Source: UBA117 sp049975245
GTDB taxonomy: Archaea; Methanobacteriota; Methanobacteria; Methanobacteriales; Methanobacteriaceae
Length of the DNA stretch: 64,000 bases
Assembly: GCA_049975245.1 (NCBI GenBank)
Contig: JBNGDB010000012.1
Location: forward strand, 1 to 64,000
Reading direction: 5' to 3'
A program made the position numbers and the translations under genes. The notes beneath the pieces were generated by a model. That model did no database searches. It was not told where the DNA came from and saw only the letters and a list, made by a program, of their open reading frames with translations. Positions 18,834 through 29,013 of the stretch are shown piece after piece. Each line of letters starts with the position of its first letter. The stretch's first letter is position 1.

Positions 18834-19381
18834 CAATCTTTTATAATATTTATTAAATCATCTCTTATTTTTTCAGTATCACCCAGTTCCTGTCTGGGCC
18901 AATAAGGTTCGCCGGGTTCACATTCTACAAAATTATCTTCAAGGAAAATGTAAATTCCTGATTGATCAATCACTAAACAATAATCAGTAATTGAGCATTC
19001 ATATTTTTTGCCACGATTTCGTCCTTTTGTTGGTTTAAACTTGTTTATATTAATATATCGGGATAGTTGTTTGTAGATGTCTCTTTCACCTAAAACATTT
19101 ATCTTGGCTTCTACAGGGATCCATTTAGAATCTATTTTTGTGAAGTAATCCACAGTTCCAGTTTTTTTAGTAATATTATTTCTATAGCAATCGCATTCCT
19201 CTAATAAAGGCGTTCTGTAATCTTTAATTTCGTTGAGGAAATAGTTTATTAGATATGATCGAATTTGTTCTTCATGAATAAAGGTGGTATCAGTTATGCA
19301 TGATATTTTATTCCAATTTTTTTTATTGACATTTATAAAGCCATTGTTCCCTATTTTTGCGTTTTTTAAATAGTTGGGCAA
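18830..19381 (-). CDS. PD-(D/E)XK superfamily nuclease, probable restriction effector
   Basis: The 183-residue protein has a restriction-type core: GTVDYFTKIDSKWIPVEAKI supplies the Asp of motif II and the E-A-K pair, and ERDIYKQLSRYI follows as the usual helix with Gln. An upstream helix with Glu (IHEEQIRSYLINYF) fits motif I. Its start overlaps by 16 bases the end of the EVE/PUA-like gene, so the two are translationally coupled. This suggests a two-protein unit in which one recognises modified DNA and the other cuts it. Confidence 0.65.
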   Translation of the reverse strand: MPNYLKNAKIGNNGFINVNKKNWNKISCITDTTFIHEEQIRSYLINYFLNEIKDYRTPLLEECDCYRNNITKKTGTVDYFTKIDSKWIPVEAKINVLGERDIYKQLSRYININKFKPTKGRNRGKKYECSITDYCLVIDQSGIYIFLEDNFVECEPGEPYWPRQELGDTEKIRDDLINIIKDC

Positions 19382-19983
19382 GTTGTTTCTTTGGATATTA
19401 ATTTTTTAATACCTTGAAATGATTCATCGCTTGATATGGGAGTTATTGTACCGTGACTTATTTTAATAAATTCGCTGAAGTCTTTAATATCAATGGGATT
19501 TTTAAAACGGCACACGTCTTTAGTAGGGGCGAATAATGTGGATTTGAAATGTTGATTTTGAAATCCGAAATTTTCTGATGGGCCGGCAATTTCAGAGCAA
19601 CCCAAAATTTTTCCAGAATATTTATCAGATATTTCTACTGCATGTTCAAGATTTTTTAGAATTTCATCATCTACATATCCTTTATATTCTTGTAACATTC
19701 GTTCGGAACGCCTCTTAGATCCTACTGTATAATAATAAAATATTACATCTCCTTCAGTAATCCATTTAGGCGCAGTCCAATTGCCTTCTTCACCATCATC
19801 TAAATCATCACAAATTAATAAATCTAAATCAGTATAAAATTCTCTAGAAATGTTTTTTAATTCAGCATTTGAGATATTTTTATCAATCATCCTTTCAAAG
19901 CCATCTATATCATAAGGAAAAGAAACAGCAGTAATGCAAGATTGTACACTATTAAATTTTTTATTTTTTTCCAATTTGGACAT
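19366..19983 (-). CDS. EVE/PUA-like reader-domain protein
   Basis: The roughly 205-residue product carries a PUA-superfamily pattern: NWTAPKWITEGDVIFYYYT, then SGKILGCSEIAG, then CRFKNPIDIKDFSEF and a final GTITPISSDESFQGIKKLI. EVE and related domains flip out and read modified bases and are common in modification-dependent restriction. The ATG at 19983 is preferred over the frame start at 19995. It lies 22 bases after a small acidic gene and overlaps the downstream nuclease gene. ASCH or another PUA-like family is the alternative. Confidence 0.6.
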   Translation of the reverse strand: MSKLEKNKKFNSVQSCITAVSFPYDIDGFERMIDKNISNAELKNISREFYTDLDLLICDDLDDGEEGNWTAPKWITEGDVIFYYYTVGSKRRSERMLQEYKGYVDDEILKNLEHAVEISDKYSGKILGCSEIAGPSENFGFQNQHFKSTLFAPTKDVCRFKNPIDIKDFSEFIKISHGTITPISSDESFQGIKKLISKETTCPTI

Positions 19984-20004
19984 ACAAATACCCACTTATT
20001 TTTT

Positions 20005-20397
20005 TTATTCGATAATATTTATGTCTTCTATTATGAGATCTGCAAAGTCTTTAATTTCGTCTTCGTAAATACTCCAATCAGTAGGTATGCCGGAACATCC
20101 CCTGCCCCCAGGTACATATGAAGCAGTGTAGCCGGTGTTATGCTTATTTAGTATTAACTGTGTGTTTGAAATATTTCTTATAGTGATTTCCCAATACCAT
20201 TCATATTCCTCTTTTTCATGGTATTCCAATCCAATTTCTAAAACCACTATTTTCCAGTCATGGACGTGTAGGTCTTCCATTGGTTTGTTTGATCCATTTC
20301 CAATTATTATGCGTCCCATGATAGGATTTTTGGGATCAAATGTTTCATTTAAATAAAAATCATATAATTCAGCCTCAATTTCAATTAAAGGTTCCAT
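20005..20397 (-). CDS. Acidic hypothetical protein upstream of the EVE/nuclease pair
   Basis: The 130-residue beta-rich acidic protein (MEPLIEIEAELYDFYLNE...) matches no family I know. It has an immunoglobulin-like strand pattern in the middle (VVLEIGLEYH, WYWEITIRNISNTQL). Its stop is close to the start of the EVE/PUA-like gene, and a GGAGGGAT SD precedes its ATG, so it is probably the first gene of that operon. Confidence 0.5.
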   Translation of the reverse strand: MEPLIEIEAELYDFYLNETFDPKNPIMGRIIIGNGSNKPMEDLHVHDWKIVVLEIGLEYHEKEEYEWYWEITIRNISNTQLILNKHNTGYTASYVPGGRGCSGIPTDWSIYEDEIKDFADLIIEDINIIE

Positions 20398-20494
20398 TTG
20401 AATGTTAATTTAAATCCCTCCTTCTATTAAAATTAAATATAAGTATGTGATTGCTAATTTTAAATACAAATTTTTTTGGTTATTTTAAACTCTT

Positions 20495-20746
20495 TTAATA
20501 GAATTTTGGTTCCATTTCTTTTAATAATTCATCAAACATTTCATTAAATTTTTCTTCTGATATATCTGAATCAAATGATTCTTCGGCAAAAGGTTCTGAA
20601 AGATAAAATGCTGGACAGTCATGACCAAATATTTTACATTTTATAACTTCATCATCAGATATTGGATAATCTTCAACCATTTTTCCATAAGGACAGTAAA
20701 GAGTCAGTCTGCACGGTTTAATAATCTTATTATATCTTTTTTCCAT
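20495..20746 (-). CDS. Small cysteine-containing protein
   Basis: The roughly 83-residue protein has a Cys pattern PCRLTLYCPYG followed by CKIFGHDCPAF, a likely metal-binding site, and an acidic helical tail. Proteins of this kind occur in methanogens without a known function. AGGTGTG precedes the ATG at 20746. Confidence 0.5.
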   Translation of the reverse strand: MEKRYNKIIKPCRLTLYCPYGKMVEDYPISDDEVIKCKIFGHDCPAFYLSEPFAEESFDSDISEEKFNEMFDELLKEMEPKFY

Positions 20747-20888
20747 TTTCACACCTACTTAAACATATTTTTTTTTTATAAAACATTTATAATTCATATT
20801 ATTTTTTTAAATCTATTCATACGCATTTCTAATAATTGTATGTTCAATATTTCTTCAATTTTTGAAATTTACTATTTTGTTTAAATTG

Positions 20889-23546
20889 TTTAAAATCCTT
20901 GTTTTATTGGAATGACCTTTGCAACCCGAAGTGTTTGAAATAAACTTGGCTAAGCTACAGCGTTACAATCCTTGTTTTAGTGGAAAAGCCTTTGCAACAT
21001 GAGCTTGAGCCAGACAGTGAGGGCTGTTGGTGTGGGTTACAATCCTTGTTTTAGTGGAAAAGCCTTTGCAACAGGATAAAAATCTAATGATTGAACCTCT
21101 AAAAGAAGAGTTACAATCCTTGTTTTAGTGGAAAAGCCTTTGCAACCTTTGGCTTGTGAACGAAGAAAACTTACTTAATAAGGTTAAAATCCTTGTTTTA
21201 GTGGAAAAGCCTTTGCAACCAACCGAAATAACGACGATGTTTTAGGATATTTAGTTACAATCCTTGTTTTAGTGGAAAAGCCTTTGCAACGGTTGACTTT
21301 GTTAGAGATAATTAATTTATCAATAGGTTACAATCCTTGTTTTAGTGGAAAAGCCTTTGCAACCAAGGATATAAGAAGTATTAAAAATACTAAAAAAGAG
21401 TTACAATCCTTGTTTTAGTGGAAAAGCCTTTGCAACTTAACATTCCCTCATATTCATGGAGCATCCATATAGTTACAATCCTTGTTTTAGTGGAAAAGCC
21501 TTTGCAACACAGCTGGATTTATGGAATAAAGGATATAGATTTAGTTACAATCCTTGTTTTAGTGGAAAAGCCTTTGCAACGTATGATAAAGGTTTAAATC
21601 TTTACCGGAAAGGAGGTTACAATCCTTGTTTTAGTGGAAAAGCCTTTGCAACAACTGTTTTTCTTTGATTATTTCCTTGAATTTGAGTTACAATCCTTGT
21701 TTTAGTGGAAAAGCCTTTGCAACACCAGGCATCGTTTCCAGCGTTCTTTCAAGATTGGGGTTACAATCCTTGTTTTAGTGGAAAAGCCTTTGCAACTAAA
21801 TCAAGTTACTGAAAAGATTAAAGACATAAAAAGTTACAATCCTTGTTTTAGTGGAAAAGCCTTTGCAACAGTGATTACACTATCAAATCATCAAAGATAC
21901 AAGCAGTTACAATCCTTGTTTTAGTGGAAAAGCCTTTGCAACCAGAGACGTTTTATGGTATGAAGACCCATTCGAAAGGTTACAATCCTTGTTTTAGTGG
22001 AAAAGCCTTTGCAACAAAATAAAAGCAAAACATTTATATGCTATATAATACGTTACAATCCTTGTTTTAGTGGAAAAGCCTTTGCAACTTGAATTTATCG
22101 GAGGGATGTAATTTGGAATATGTAGTTACAATCCTTGTTTTAGTGGAAAAGCCTTTGCAACCACACATTTATAGATACAGATGGGGAGAGGGTGCGGTTA
22201 CAATCCTTGTTTTAGTGGAAAAGCCTTTGCAACGGAGACAGAATTAAATAAAATCGAAATAAAAGAATGTTACAATCCTTGTTTTAGTGGAAAAGCCTTT
22301 GCAACGAAAAGAAATCGAAGCAAAACAGCCCGTAACTGTTAGAGTTACAATCCTTGTTTTAGTGGAAAAGCCTTTGCAACGGTTATGGGTGTTTTGTTAT
22401 GTTTTGACTGTAAAAGGTTACAATCCTTGTTTTAGTGGAAAAGCCTTTGCAACGGAGCATTTTGATGATGATGAATTACCTTATTTATTGTTACAATCCT
22501 TGTTTTAGTGGAAAAGCCTTTGCAACCCCTAAGCCACAAACACCTACCACTGGTGGATTAGGTTACAATCCTTGTTTTAGTGGAAAAGCCTTTGCAACAG
22601 AGATAAAGTAGTGAATGATAAATACACCGTTAAAGTTACAATCCTTGTTTTAGTGGAAAAGCCTTTGCAACTTAACAAGGCTTAATAAGCATATAATGGA
22701 ACAACAAGTTACAATCCTTGTTTTAGTGGAAAAGCCTTTGCAACTAAACAGAACCTTTGACATCGAGATTGATTGCGATGTTACAATCCTTGTTTTAGTG
22801 GAAAAGCCTTTGCAACGATAGTAAGGTTATCGGTACGTACAACCAATGCGAGTTACAATCCTTGTTTTAGTGGAAAAGCCTTTGCAACTCCTCCCTCGGC
22901 GGGTTGTGGTGCTTGCTGGTACATGGTTACAATCCTTGTTTTAGTGGAAAAGCCTTTGCAACTAGAGATAACGACCAAAACCCAGAAACAATATTTCGTT
23001 ACAATCCTTGTTTTAGTGGAAAAGCCTTTGCAACGAAATAAGAAGAATGAAAAAAATTTTAAAAGAGTCAGTTACAATCCTTGTTTTAGTGGAAAAGCCT
23101 TTGCAACAAAAAAATGAAATGTGAGATTGTTTTCAACGATGTTGGTTACAATCCTTGTTTTAGTGGAAAAGCCTTTGCAACGGAGGCAAAAAAAAATGAC
23201 ACATGAAATTATCTTCGTTACAATCCTTGTTTTAGTGGAAAAGCCTTTGCAACATATAAATCCTCTGTTAAGCCTCGTAATAGTGGTAAGGTTACAATCC
23301 TTGTTTTAGTGGAAAAGCCTTTGCAACACTAATCCTGAGGTCCATAATATTATTGCACCATAAAGTTACAATCCTTGTTTTAGTGGAAAAGCCTTTGCAA
23401 CTATTATCCTACAACCACATTCACCAAAGATGTTGGGGTTACAATCCTTGTTTTAGTGGAAAAGCCTTTGCAACCCAGCACCAAGGCCACGGCCAAGACG
23501 GTGGGTAATGTTACAATCCTTGTTTTAGTGGAAAAGCCTTTGCAAC
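20889..23546 (-). CRISPR. CRISPR array 1, 37 repeats of 37 bp
   Basis: I count 36 near-identical 37-base repeats (20962 to 23546; plus-strand form begins GTTACAATCC and ends CCTTTGCAAC) and one decayed repeat at 20889-20925. Spacers are about 34-38 bases. The repeat at 21183 has one substitution. Decay at the left end and the leader at the right end show transcription on the minus strand. Read that way the repeat ends in ATTGTAAC, the expected eight-base 5' tag of crRNAs. The array lies just past cas1. The apparent plus-strand frames inside it are only repeat translations. Confidence 0.97.
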
Positions 23547-23717
23547 GGTACCAAAAATTTCCGNNNNNNNNNNNNNNNNNNNNNNNNNNNNNNNNNNNNN
23601 NNNNNNNNNNNNNNNNNNNNNNNNNNNNNNNNNNNNNNNNNNNNNNNNNNNNNNNNNNNNNNNAGACCCTAATTTGAAGTTCAAAATTTCAGGCCTCCCT
23701 TATAAAGAACTTCACAA
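23547..23717 (-). promoter_or_regulatory. Leader of array 1, interrupted by the assembly gap
   Basis: Directly next to the last repeat is GGTACCAAAAATTTCCG, then the N run, then sequence from 23664 that matches the leader of array 2. It holds the TTTGAAGTTCAAA palindrome (23673-23685), a TATA-like CTTTATAAG on the minus strand and GAACTTC (23707-23713). Confidence 0.8.
23564..23663. other. 100-N scaffold gap
   Basis: Exactly 100 Ns, the usual placeholder for unknown length. The intact leader at 34154-34262 has only 38 bases between the same flanks (34171-34208), so the real gap may be that short. Confidence 0.95.
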
Positions 23718-23795
23718 AATCATCTCTGCACCTCTAATAATATAAATCTTTCTATAAACATATTAAAACCGAAATTAACTATCCAAAATCTTTTA

Positions 23796-24821
23796 TCACC
23801 ACCTCCAGTAGAATCCTTGATAATTATCCTTTTTCAGTAAAAAGTTAACCATTAATTTAGCTTGAAAATCAATGATATCATACCAACTTCTACTCCGCCC
23901 ATCGATTTTAATTTCACTCTCCAATCTCTTCATTACTTGAGTTATAAGCGAACGTCTCAGATCATTAGAGATTTTACACAAACCATCTTCAACAACAAAA
24001 TCAGAAACATTAACTTTGTTCTTATTGAGCAACTTCAACACAGATTTATCCACTACTTGCTGCCTAAACTCTTCCATAAGATCAAAAACCAGACTAGCCC
24101 TCCCATAACGATCAGCATGCAAAAAACCAGCATACGGATCTAATCCAGATAAATGTATTGATCTCCAGACCTGACCTCTCAATATTCCATATCCATAATT
24201 CAATAATGAATTGACACCATCAATTGCATTACGACCACTTCTAGAAACAAATCCCAACTCAGGATCAACCACTTCCTTAAATCCCTGCCAATATTCAACA
24301 GAAGCCTGACCTTCCAATCCCATAATCTTGTCACGAATCAATTCAATCTTATTTTCTCTAATTTTCATTAACCTTTTAGAATAAAAAGATAATTTTTCAT
24401 GGCACTGCCAGATACTATCTGATATTTCCGGATTTTTATTCTCCCTTGATCTTGCAAGAGTGCCTAATAACGATCTCTGATTATTCATCTTAGAAAAGAT
24501 AAACTGTTTACATAAAAATCCGCCGCGTTGGTCATAATAAGCATGAAACTGCTCTCGTCTCGCAGAAATATTCTTCCTCTCAGGAGGTGAAAGACGATAA
24601 ACTATATCCCCCATCCAGTTGAGAACCACCAAATCCACATTATATTCTGCCAACAACTGCATAGCATCAAAACTAACGGAACCTTTACCTGTTATTATGA
24701 CCTGTTCCAGTTCATCTGCTAAGAAGAAATCAACCTCATCACCAGACTCCTTAACCACGATCTGGTTATCTCTTTTTGAGAGAAATTTACCAAATCCATC
24801 AACAATTAAACGCAAATACAC
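23796..24821 (-). CDS. cas1: CRISPR-associated integrase Cas1
   Basis: The 341-residue Cas1 is the metal-dependent subunit that inserts new spacers at the leader-repeat junction together with Cas2. The N-terminal beta domain (LADELEQVIITGKGSVSFDAM) and C-terminal helical domain are both complete. Metal ligands are visible as Glu170 in LEGQASVEYW, His235 in FLHADRYG and Glu250 in DLMEEFR. A GTG opens the frame at 24821, but the TTG at 24815 behind GGTGTG is an equally good start. It is the last gene of the cas operon, next to the leader of array 1. Confidence 0.96.
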   Translation of the reverse strand: MYLRLIVDGFGKFLSKRDNQIVVKESGDEVDFFLADELEQVIITGKGSVSFDAMQLLAEYNVDLVVLNWMGDIVYRLSPPERKNISARREQFHAYYDQRGGFLCKQFIFSKMNNQRSLLGTLARSRENKNPEISDSIWQCHEKLSFYSKRLMKIRENKIELIRDKIMGLEGQASVEYWQGFKEVVDPELGFVSRSGRNAIDGVNSLLNYGYGILRGQVWRSIHLSGLDPYAGFLHADRYGRASLVFDLMEEFRQQVVDKSVLKLLNKNKVNVSDFVVEDGLCKISNDLRRSLITQVMKRLESEIKIDGRSRSWYDIIDFQAKLMVNFLLKKDNYQGFYWRW

Positions 24822-24828
24822 ACACCAT

Positions 24829-25113
24829 TCAAACTATTCTAAACTTATGAGTATTCTCCAGGTATCTTACTTCCCTGGAAAAGATACTTGTACTGTCTTT
24901 ACATCTATCACAAAGTGGAACCACGTATATGCTGTCATTATCACTGGAAAGAAAGTTATCCAATTTTTCCTCCAATAATTTACGATCATCTAAACTAATA
25001 TTTCCAAGAAAACCAGACTTCTGAATACGATGCAAACCATAATGCTGTAACCTTTTAATCAGCCGATTACGAACACTATTATCAGAAATATCATAAATCA
25101 CCAGAGTCAGCAT
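24829..25113 (-). CDS. cas2: CRISPR-associated protein Cas2
   Basis: This is Cas2, the small ferredoxin-fold protein that bridges two Cas1 dimers during spacer integration. It starts with strand 1 LTLVIYDISDNSVRNRL and has the typical helix LIKRLQHYGLHRIQKSGF; Asp near residue 8 is the conserved position. The true start is the ATG at 25113, preceded by AAGAGGT, not the longer frame from 25137. Its start lies inside the end of cas6 (23-base overlap), which ties their translation together. Confidence 0.95.
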   Translation of the reverse strand: MLTLVIYDISDNSVRNRLIKRLQHYGLHRIQKSGFLGNISLDDRKLLEEKLDNFLSSDNDSIYVVPLCDRCKDSTSIFSREVRYLENTHKFRIV

Positions 25114-25768
25114 CAGCAGACCTCTTAACACTTCCAAAGCCTTGACTCACACCTTTACCCAGACCAAAAAAGTCGGGAATTTCAAAGTTTAAAAGGAATT
25201 TTCCCATAAACCCTGTTAAAGAAATTCCCTTAAAATCAACCATTTCCTCTTCTAGATGTGAATTAACATACAATTTACGGTTAACAATTATACCCAAACC
25301 TTTACACATAGATAAAATGTTACCAATAAGTATGTTATTTAAAAAAATCTTTTTATCCTTCCAACTACGCATATTCTGATATTTATCATAGTTTTTGGAG
25401 TTCAACGCTATCCATGGTGTAATAAAGGAATATTGGGTTTTAGGACCAATTTTAATATCAAACTCTTTTTGGTGAAGAACCCGCTCTTCTACTTGGTATA
25501 CATTATTTGCCAGGATCAGGTTTTCTATCTGGGAGGATATTTCTAATAATACATTACCTCCATCCTCAATTCCTAAAAGACAAGGGTTTCCTTCCAGTAT
25601 ATGATACTGTACCAGGGGATAAGTGTACATGTAACCTGCCTCTTCTAGGTGGTGATGTAATATGGGATAATCCGGGAACCGGTTACCAAAGTATCCCCTT
25701 AATTTAATAGAACTTTCTTTAACAGGTCTATCCGTCTTTAAAATAAGATATGAATATTTTATTTTCAT
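25091..25768 (-). CDS. cas6: CRISPR repeat endoribonuclease Cas6
   Basis: The 225-residue RAMP protein has the C-terminal glycine-rich loop FFGLGKGVSQGFGSVK and GFMGKFLLNF strand typical of Cas6 (Cas6b-like C-terminal domain). It cuts the repeat in pre-crRNA and leaves the eight-base ATTGTAAC tag. His residues near ILHHHLEE are candidates for catalysis. It lies between the csm6-like gene and cas2 and would process transcripts of both arrays, which share one repeat. Confidence 0.9.
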   Translation of the reverse strand: MKIKYSYLILKTDRPVKESSIKLRGYFGNRFPDYPILHHHLEEAGYMYTYPLVQYHILEGNPCLLGIEDGGNVLLEISSQIENLILANNVYQVEERVLHQKEFDIKIGPKTQYSFITPWIALNSKNYDKYQNMRSWKDKKIFLNNILIGNILSMCKGLGIIVNRKLYVNSHLEEEMVDFKGISLTGFMGKFLLNFEIPDFFGLGKGVSQGFGSVKRSADADSGDL

Positions 25769-25777
25769 AATATTTAC

Positions 25778-26980
25778 CTATAATTTTGGAAACTTCGCCT
25801 TATCCATTAAATCTTCCAGATCAGTAAAAACCATACTGGCATATTCCATAGTTTTACTTAGTAATTCTTCATATATCTCTTTAGGAATAGTTTCTAATCC
25901 ATGGGCTAATATGGAGTTATTCCTTTTTTGAAGCAGATCCTTCATCCTATTATCTTCTATGAAATCTTCACCAATCGCTTCATCCCTTAATCTTAAAAGC
26001 TTATAACTGTCTTGAAGCCCTATCTTAATCTTATCTTGCTTATTATTTTTAAACATCTGTACTTTCTCTAAATCACTTAATTGTTGCCGGTTTATGCTGG
26101 AAGTGTTCAGGTTATATTTATCATTAAGTATGCACTGGGCAATAAGTTCAATAGTTCTATATAGGCGGGCAACAGCATCGTCATATTTCTTTTCTTCTCC
26201 TCGACGTACGGCATTATTTATCAGATCCGCCACCAAGTATGAAGATTTATTATCCTGTTGAGGATCGCTGATAATTCCTACAATCCACAAGTTTTGATTA
26301 ACATTATCTTTTATTTTACCAATTTTCTTAACTTCAGGTTTGGTTAAGTATTCTTTACATTTTTGATGGTCAAAAAGATCCCAGGCCTGATATCCTTTAA
26401 TTAGAGTCAAATATGGTCCTTTATCTTCTAATGAAACTGTCTTTTCCAGTGTTTCAATGGCAGTCTGAAAACGGTAATGGTTGAATAACTTTATCACTTC
26501 TTCAAATAATATCTGGTCATAGACTAGATAAAGGTTCTGCGTCTTCATTTCTTCTGTTTGAGAGGTTACAAGGCCATTTTTACCCCTATCACCATACACT
26601 AAAACTAAATCTTTATGGTAAAGCAATGAGCATATGGCGGCGCTCATGGTCATGGTCTTGGTCCCAGAGGTATAATCAATTATCACCTCGAAGTCACTGT
26701 ATTCTTCTATTTTATTTTTTATTTGATTGAAGCAATGGTTAAATTCATCAACATTCTCAATTTTTATGAATTCATTTTCCATAAAACCTTCATTCAAGTC
26801 ATCCATGTATTGTTTCTTTACTGATTCAACTGTCTCTTTACTTAATTCTGAACCAAAGAATACTATTTTATCTGGTCTGTTGTGCTTTATGGAGTATAAT
26901 AATCCATGGGCCAGTGAATGAATTCCATCTTTACTATCTCCAATACCAGTACCAACTGTCATAAATAATGCTCTTTTCAT
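25778..26980 (-). CDS. csm6: CARF-HEPN ribonuclease, Csm6-like (TIGR02710-type)
   Basis: The 400-residue accessory effector has an N-terminal CARF domain (ALFMTVGTGIGD, then IIDYTSGTKTMTMSAAI) with the ligand-loop pattern expected for cyclic oligoadenylate binding. The C-terminal HEPN domain has the R-x6-H catalytic motif RNNSILAH (about 353-360). When Cas10 makes cyclic oligoadenylate on target binding, this protein should degrade RNA non-specifically. It follows csm5 directly and precedes cas6. The sequence looks like the TIGR02710 group rather than classical Csm6, so the symbol is approximate. Confidence 0.85.
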   Translation of the reverse strand: MKRALFMTVGTGIGDSKDGIHSLAHGLLYSIKHNRPDKIVFFGSELSKETVESVKKQYMDDLNEGFMENEFIKIENVDEFNHCFNQIKNKIEEYSDFEVIIDYTSGTKTMTMSAAICSLLYHKDLVLVYGDRGKNGLVTSQTEEMKTQNLYLVYDQILFEEVIKLFNHYRFQTAIETLEKTVSLEDKGPYLTLIKGYQAWDLFDHQKCKEYLTKPEVKKIGKIKDNVNQNLWIVGIISDPQQDNKSSYLVADLINNAVRRGEEKKYDDAVARLYRTIELIAQCILNDKYNLNTSSINRQQLSDLEKVQMFKNNKQDKIKIGLQDSYKLLRLRDEAIGEDFIEDNRMKDLLQKRNNSILAHGLETIPKEIYEELLSKTMEYASMVFTDLEDLMDKAKFPKL

Positions 26981-26998
26981 GAAAAAGTCTCCATTATC

Positions 26999-28087
26999 TT
27001 AAAAATCTAACTGAATCCAGCCTAAAGGCATCTTTTTTTCAGTTAATTTCCTACTTTTTGGAAATTCGTAGGGATATGCTCTTCTGAAGGTTCTTCTCAT
27101 CATCTCATATGTTTCAGGGTCAGCTTCACGAACTTTTAAACCAATTGTGGTGGATAAAAAACCTGAACCAAAACCTATTCTTAATAGTGGTTTTTCTAAA
27201 GTATTTAAATCCATTAAATCTTCATAGAATTCTTCCAGAAAATTAAGCCCATATTTCTGGGCAAAATTTAGCTCAAAATCTATATAATCTGCACTGAAAT
27301 TATATATGGCTGATTTCATCTTCTCCATTTCTATCATATATTTTTTGTCAGATAGACCTAATTTTTCAAATACTATTGGATTGATATTTGAATCAATTTC
27401 ACATTCTAATATTCGGCCCTTTTCTATTGTTTCGGCATGGGTGATCATAATATGACCATGTACTTTATGCCATTCAGCCCCTCCCGATTGTTTTACTTTC
27501 ATGGTTGCTAAACCATGTACATGGGGTACTTTAAGGGTGTTGGTGTCAGATATTTGTAAGAATTTCATTATGTTGTGATAGGATGCATTTCTTCCATCAC
27601 TTGAAAAGAATTGGCTTTCAAAGTTTTGATAATCCCATCGGGACACATCAAAATTTCCTCTGTAATTTTTTTTAATGATCCTTTTTAAACTTTGGATATC
27701 TTGATTAGAAATTTTTTCATACATTAAAGCAGTTTTAATAGCTCCTTTAAGTGATGAACCTGGAATGTAGAGTTCTCCGACGGTTTTTATATGTTCATTG
27801 ATATTAACTATGTTTTTAGACATTTTTATGCTCATGTACTGGATTATTCCTCCAGGTACTGTTTTTAGTACATTTAGTAGGTAGTCCTGTAATTTAAATG
27901 AAGGGTCAGTTAGATGTTCCAAGAATTCATCTTTCTTATCATCAGATAGCTGGCTGTAAAATTTGTTAACATCTATTCTAGCTACTACTGGAGTTTTCTC
28001 TACTTGGGTATGGTAAAATTCTGAAGGTCCGTATTCCCTTCCATTACCTATATGTACCGGGCTGATGGTTTTAATGATACATTTCAT
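26999..28087 (-). CDS. csm5: Csm5, RAMP subunit of the type III-A complex
   Basis: The 362-residue RAMP protein starts with the typical strand and loop TISPVHIGNGREYGPSEF and has the IPGSSLKGAIKTAL motif. Csm5 caps the 3' end of the crRNA and helps its trimming. Its ATG overlaps the end of csm4 by four bases, so it is part of the csm operon. Confidence 0.93.
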   Translation of the reverse strand: MKCIIKTISPVHIGNGREYGPSEFYHTQVEKTPVVARIDVNKFYSQLSDDKKDEFLEHLTDPSFKLQDYLLNVLKTVPGGIIQYMSIKMSKNIVNINEHIKTVGELYIPGSSLKGAIKTALMYEKISNQDIQSLKRIIKKNYRGNFDVSRWDYQNFESQFFSSDGRNASYHNIMKFLQISDTNTLKVPHVHGLATMKVKQSGGAEWHKVHGHIMITHAETIEKGRILECEIDSNINPIVFEKLGLSDKKYMIEMEKMKSAIYNFSADYIDFELNFAQKYGLNFLEEFYEDLMDLNTLEKPLLRIGFGSGFLSTTIGLKVREADPETYEMMRRTFRRAYPYEFPKSRKLTEKKMPLGWIQLDF

Positions 28088-29013
28088 GGTTTCACCTCCT
28101 TGAGGGGGAAGGGAAATGCATAGCCATATTCCACAGAGTCTGTTCCTGATTTGATCATTTTTCCATAATATTTCTCTTTTGTAATGGGAAATACAGATCC
28201 TTCCTGGAAAAATCTTATTTGTTTGCGTATTTCACCATGAGAACTTCTACCTCTTTTAGATCCTATTTCATACCATGAATCATTTTTTAATGATTCTAAA
28301 TTATTTGATGTGGGTATGAACCGGGACAGTGTGGTAAAGTAGTCTGCTTCATAATCTGGCAATTGATAATCTTCAACTTCATAGGTAAAATGGCCTTTAC
28401 CTGTGGAAATGTCACTTCCAAAGCCTCTATCACTAAGAAAATCAAGGGCAGAAACAATAATTTTACCGTAATCATCGTCTTTGGTTTCAATAATAAAGAA
28501 TAATCCCATGTTTAAATAATTATCTCCTGATGTGTAGAATATGCTTTCAGATGCATTTGAAATCCGGTTTATACTGTTTTTAGGTGTTATGAGGTTGCTT
28601 CGTTTAAATTGGATTTCTGGTTTTTCCTCCATTAAGAACTCGTCTTGTATATATAACTGGTCTATTTTTTCCACTAGATCCTCTTCACTCCACTTTCCTG
28701 ATGCTAATTTTAAGAAAATATTTTCTGAGATGTAATTAACTTTTTTTAACTTTTTAATATTGTCAGATTGTACCCTGGATGGTTTTTGGATAATTTTAGG
28801 GAAGAACCTTATCTTCTCATCTGCACTGTAAATATAGGGGAATGCTGATGATACTATAAAGGCCGGGTTTTGATTATGGAATGTTTCTAGTATTTTTTCT
28901 AATTTTTCTGGATATATTTGGTTAATAGAGTAAACTATTGAACCAAAAATGGTGTCTGAATGTAATTGGGGAAATATCGATTGAGGTTTGAGATAAACCA
29001 GCATTTTACTCAC
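28084..29013 (-). CDS. csm4: Csm4, RAMP subunit binding the crRNA tag
   Basis: The 309-residue protein begins VYLKPQSIFPQLHSDTIFGSI, the standard Csm4/Cmr3-like opening. It has the glycine-rich FLSDRGFGSDISTGKGHF loop near residue 195. Csm4 binds the 5' tag of the crRNA and contacts Cas10. It overlaps csm3 by eight bases. Confidence 0.93.
   Translation of the reverse strand: MSKMLVYLKPQSIFPQLHSDTIFGSIVYSINQIYPEKLEKILETFHNQNPAFIVSSAFPYIYSADEKIRFFPKIIQKPSRVQSDNIKKLKKVNYISENIFLKLASGKWSEEDLVEKIDQLYIQDEFLMEEKPEIQFKRSNLITPKNSINRISNASESIFYTSGDNYLNMGLFFIIETKDDDYGKIIVSALDFLSDRGFGSDISTGKGHFTYEVEDYQLPDYEADYFTTLSRFIPTSNNLESLKNDSWYEIGSKRGRSSHGEIRKQIRFFQEGSVFPITKEKYYGKMIKSGTDSVEYGYAFPFPLKEVKP

Noticed and set aside
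21456..23677. Plus-strand frames with repeated SYNPCFSGKAFAT or VTILVLVEKPLQ
   Set aside because: They are translations of CRISPR repeats and of the N run, not genes.
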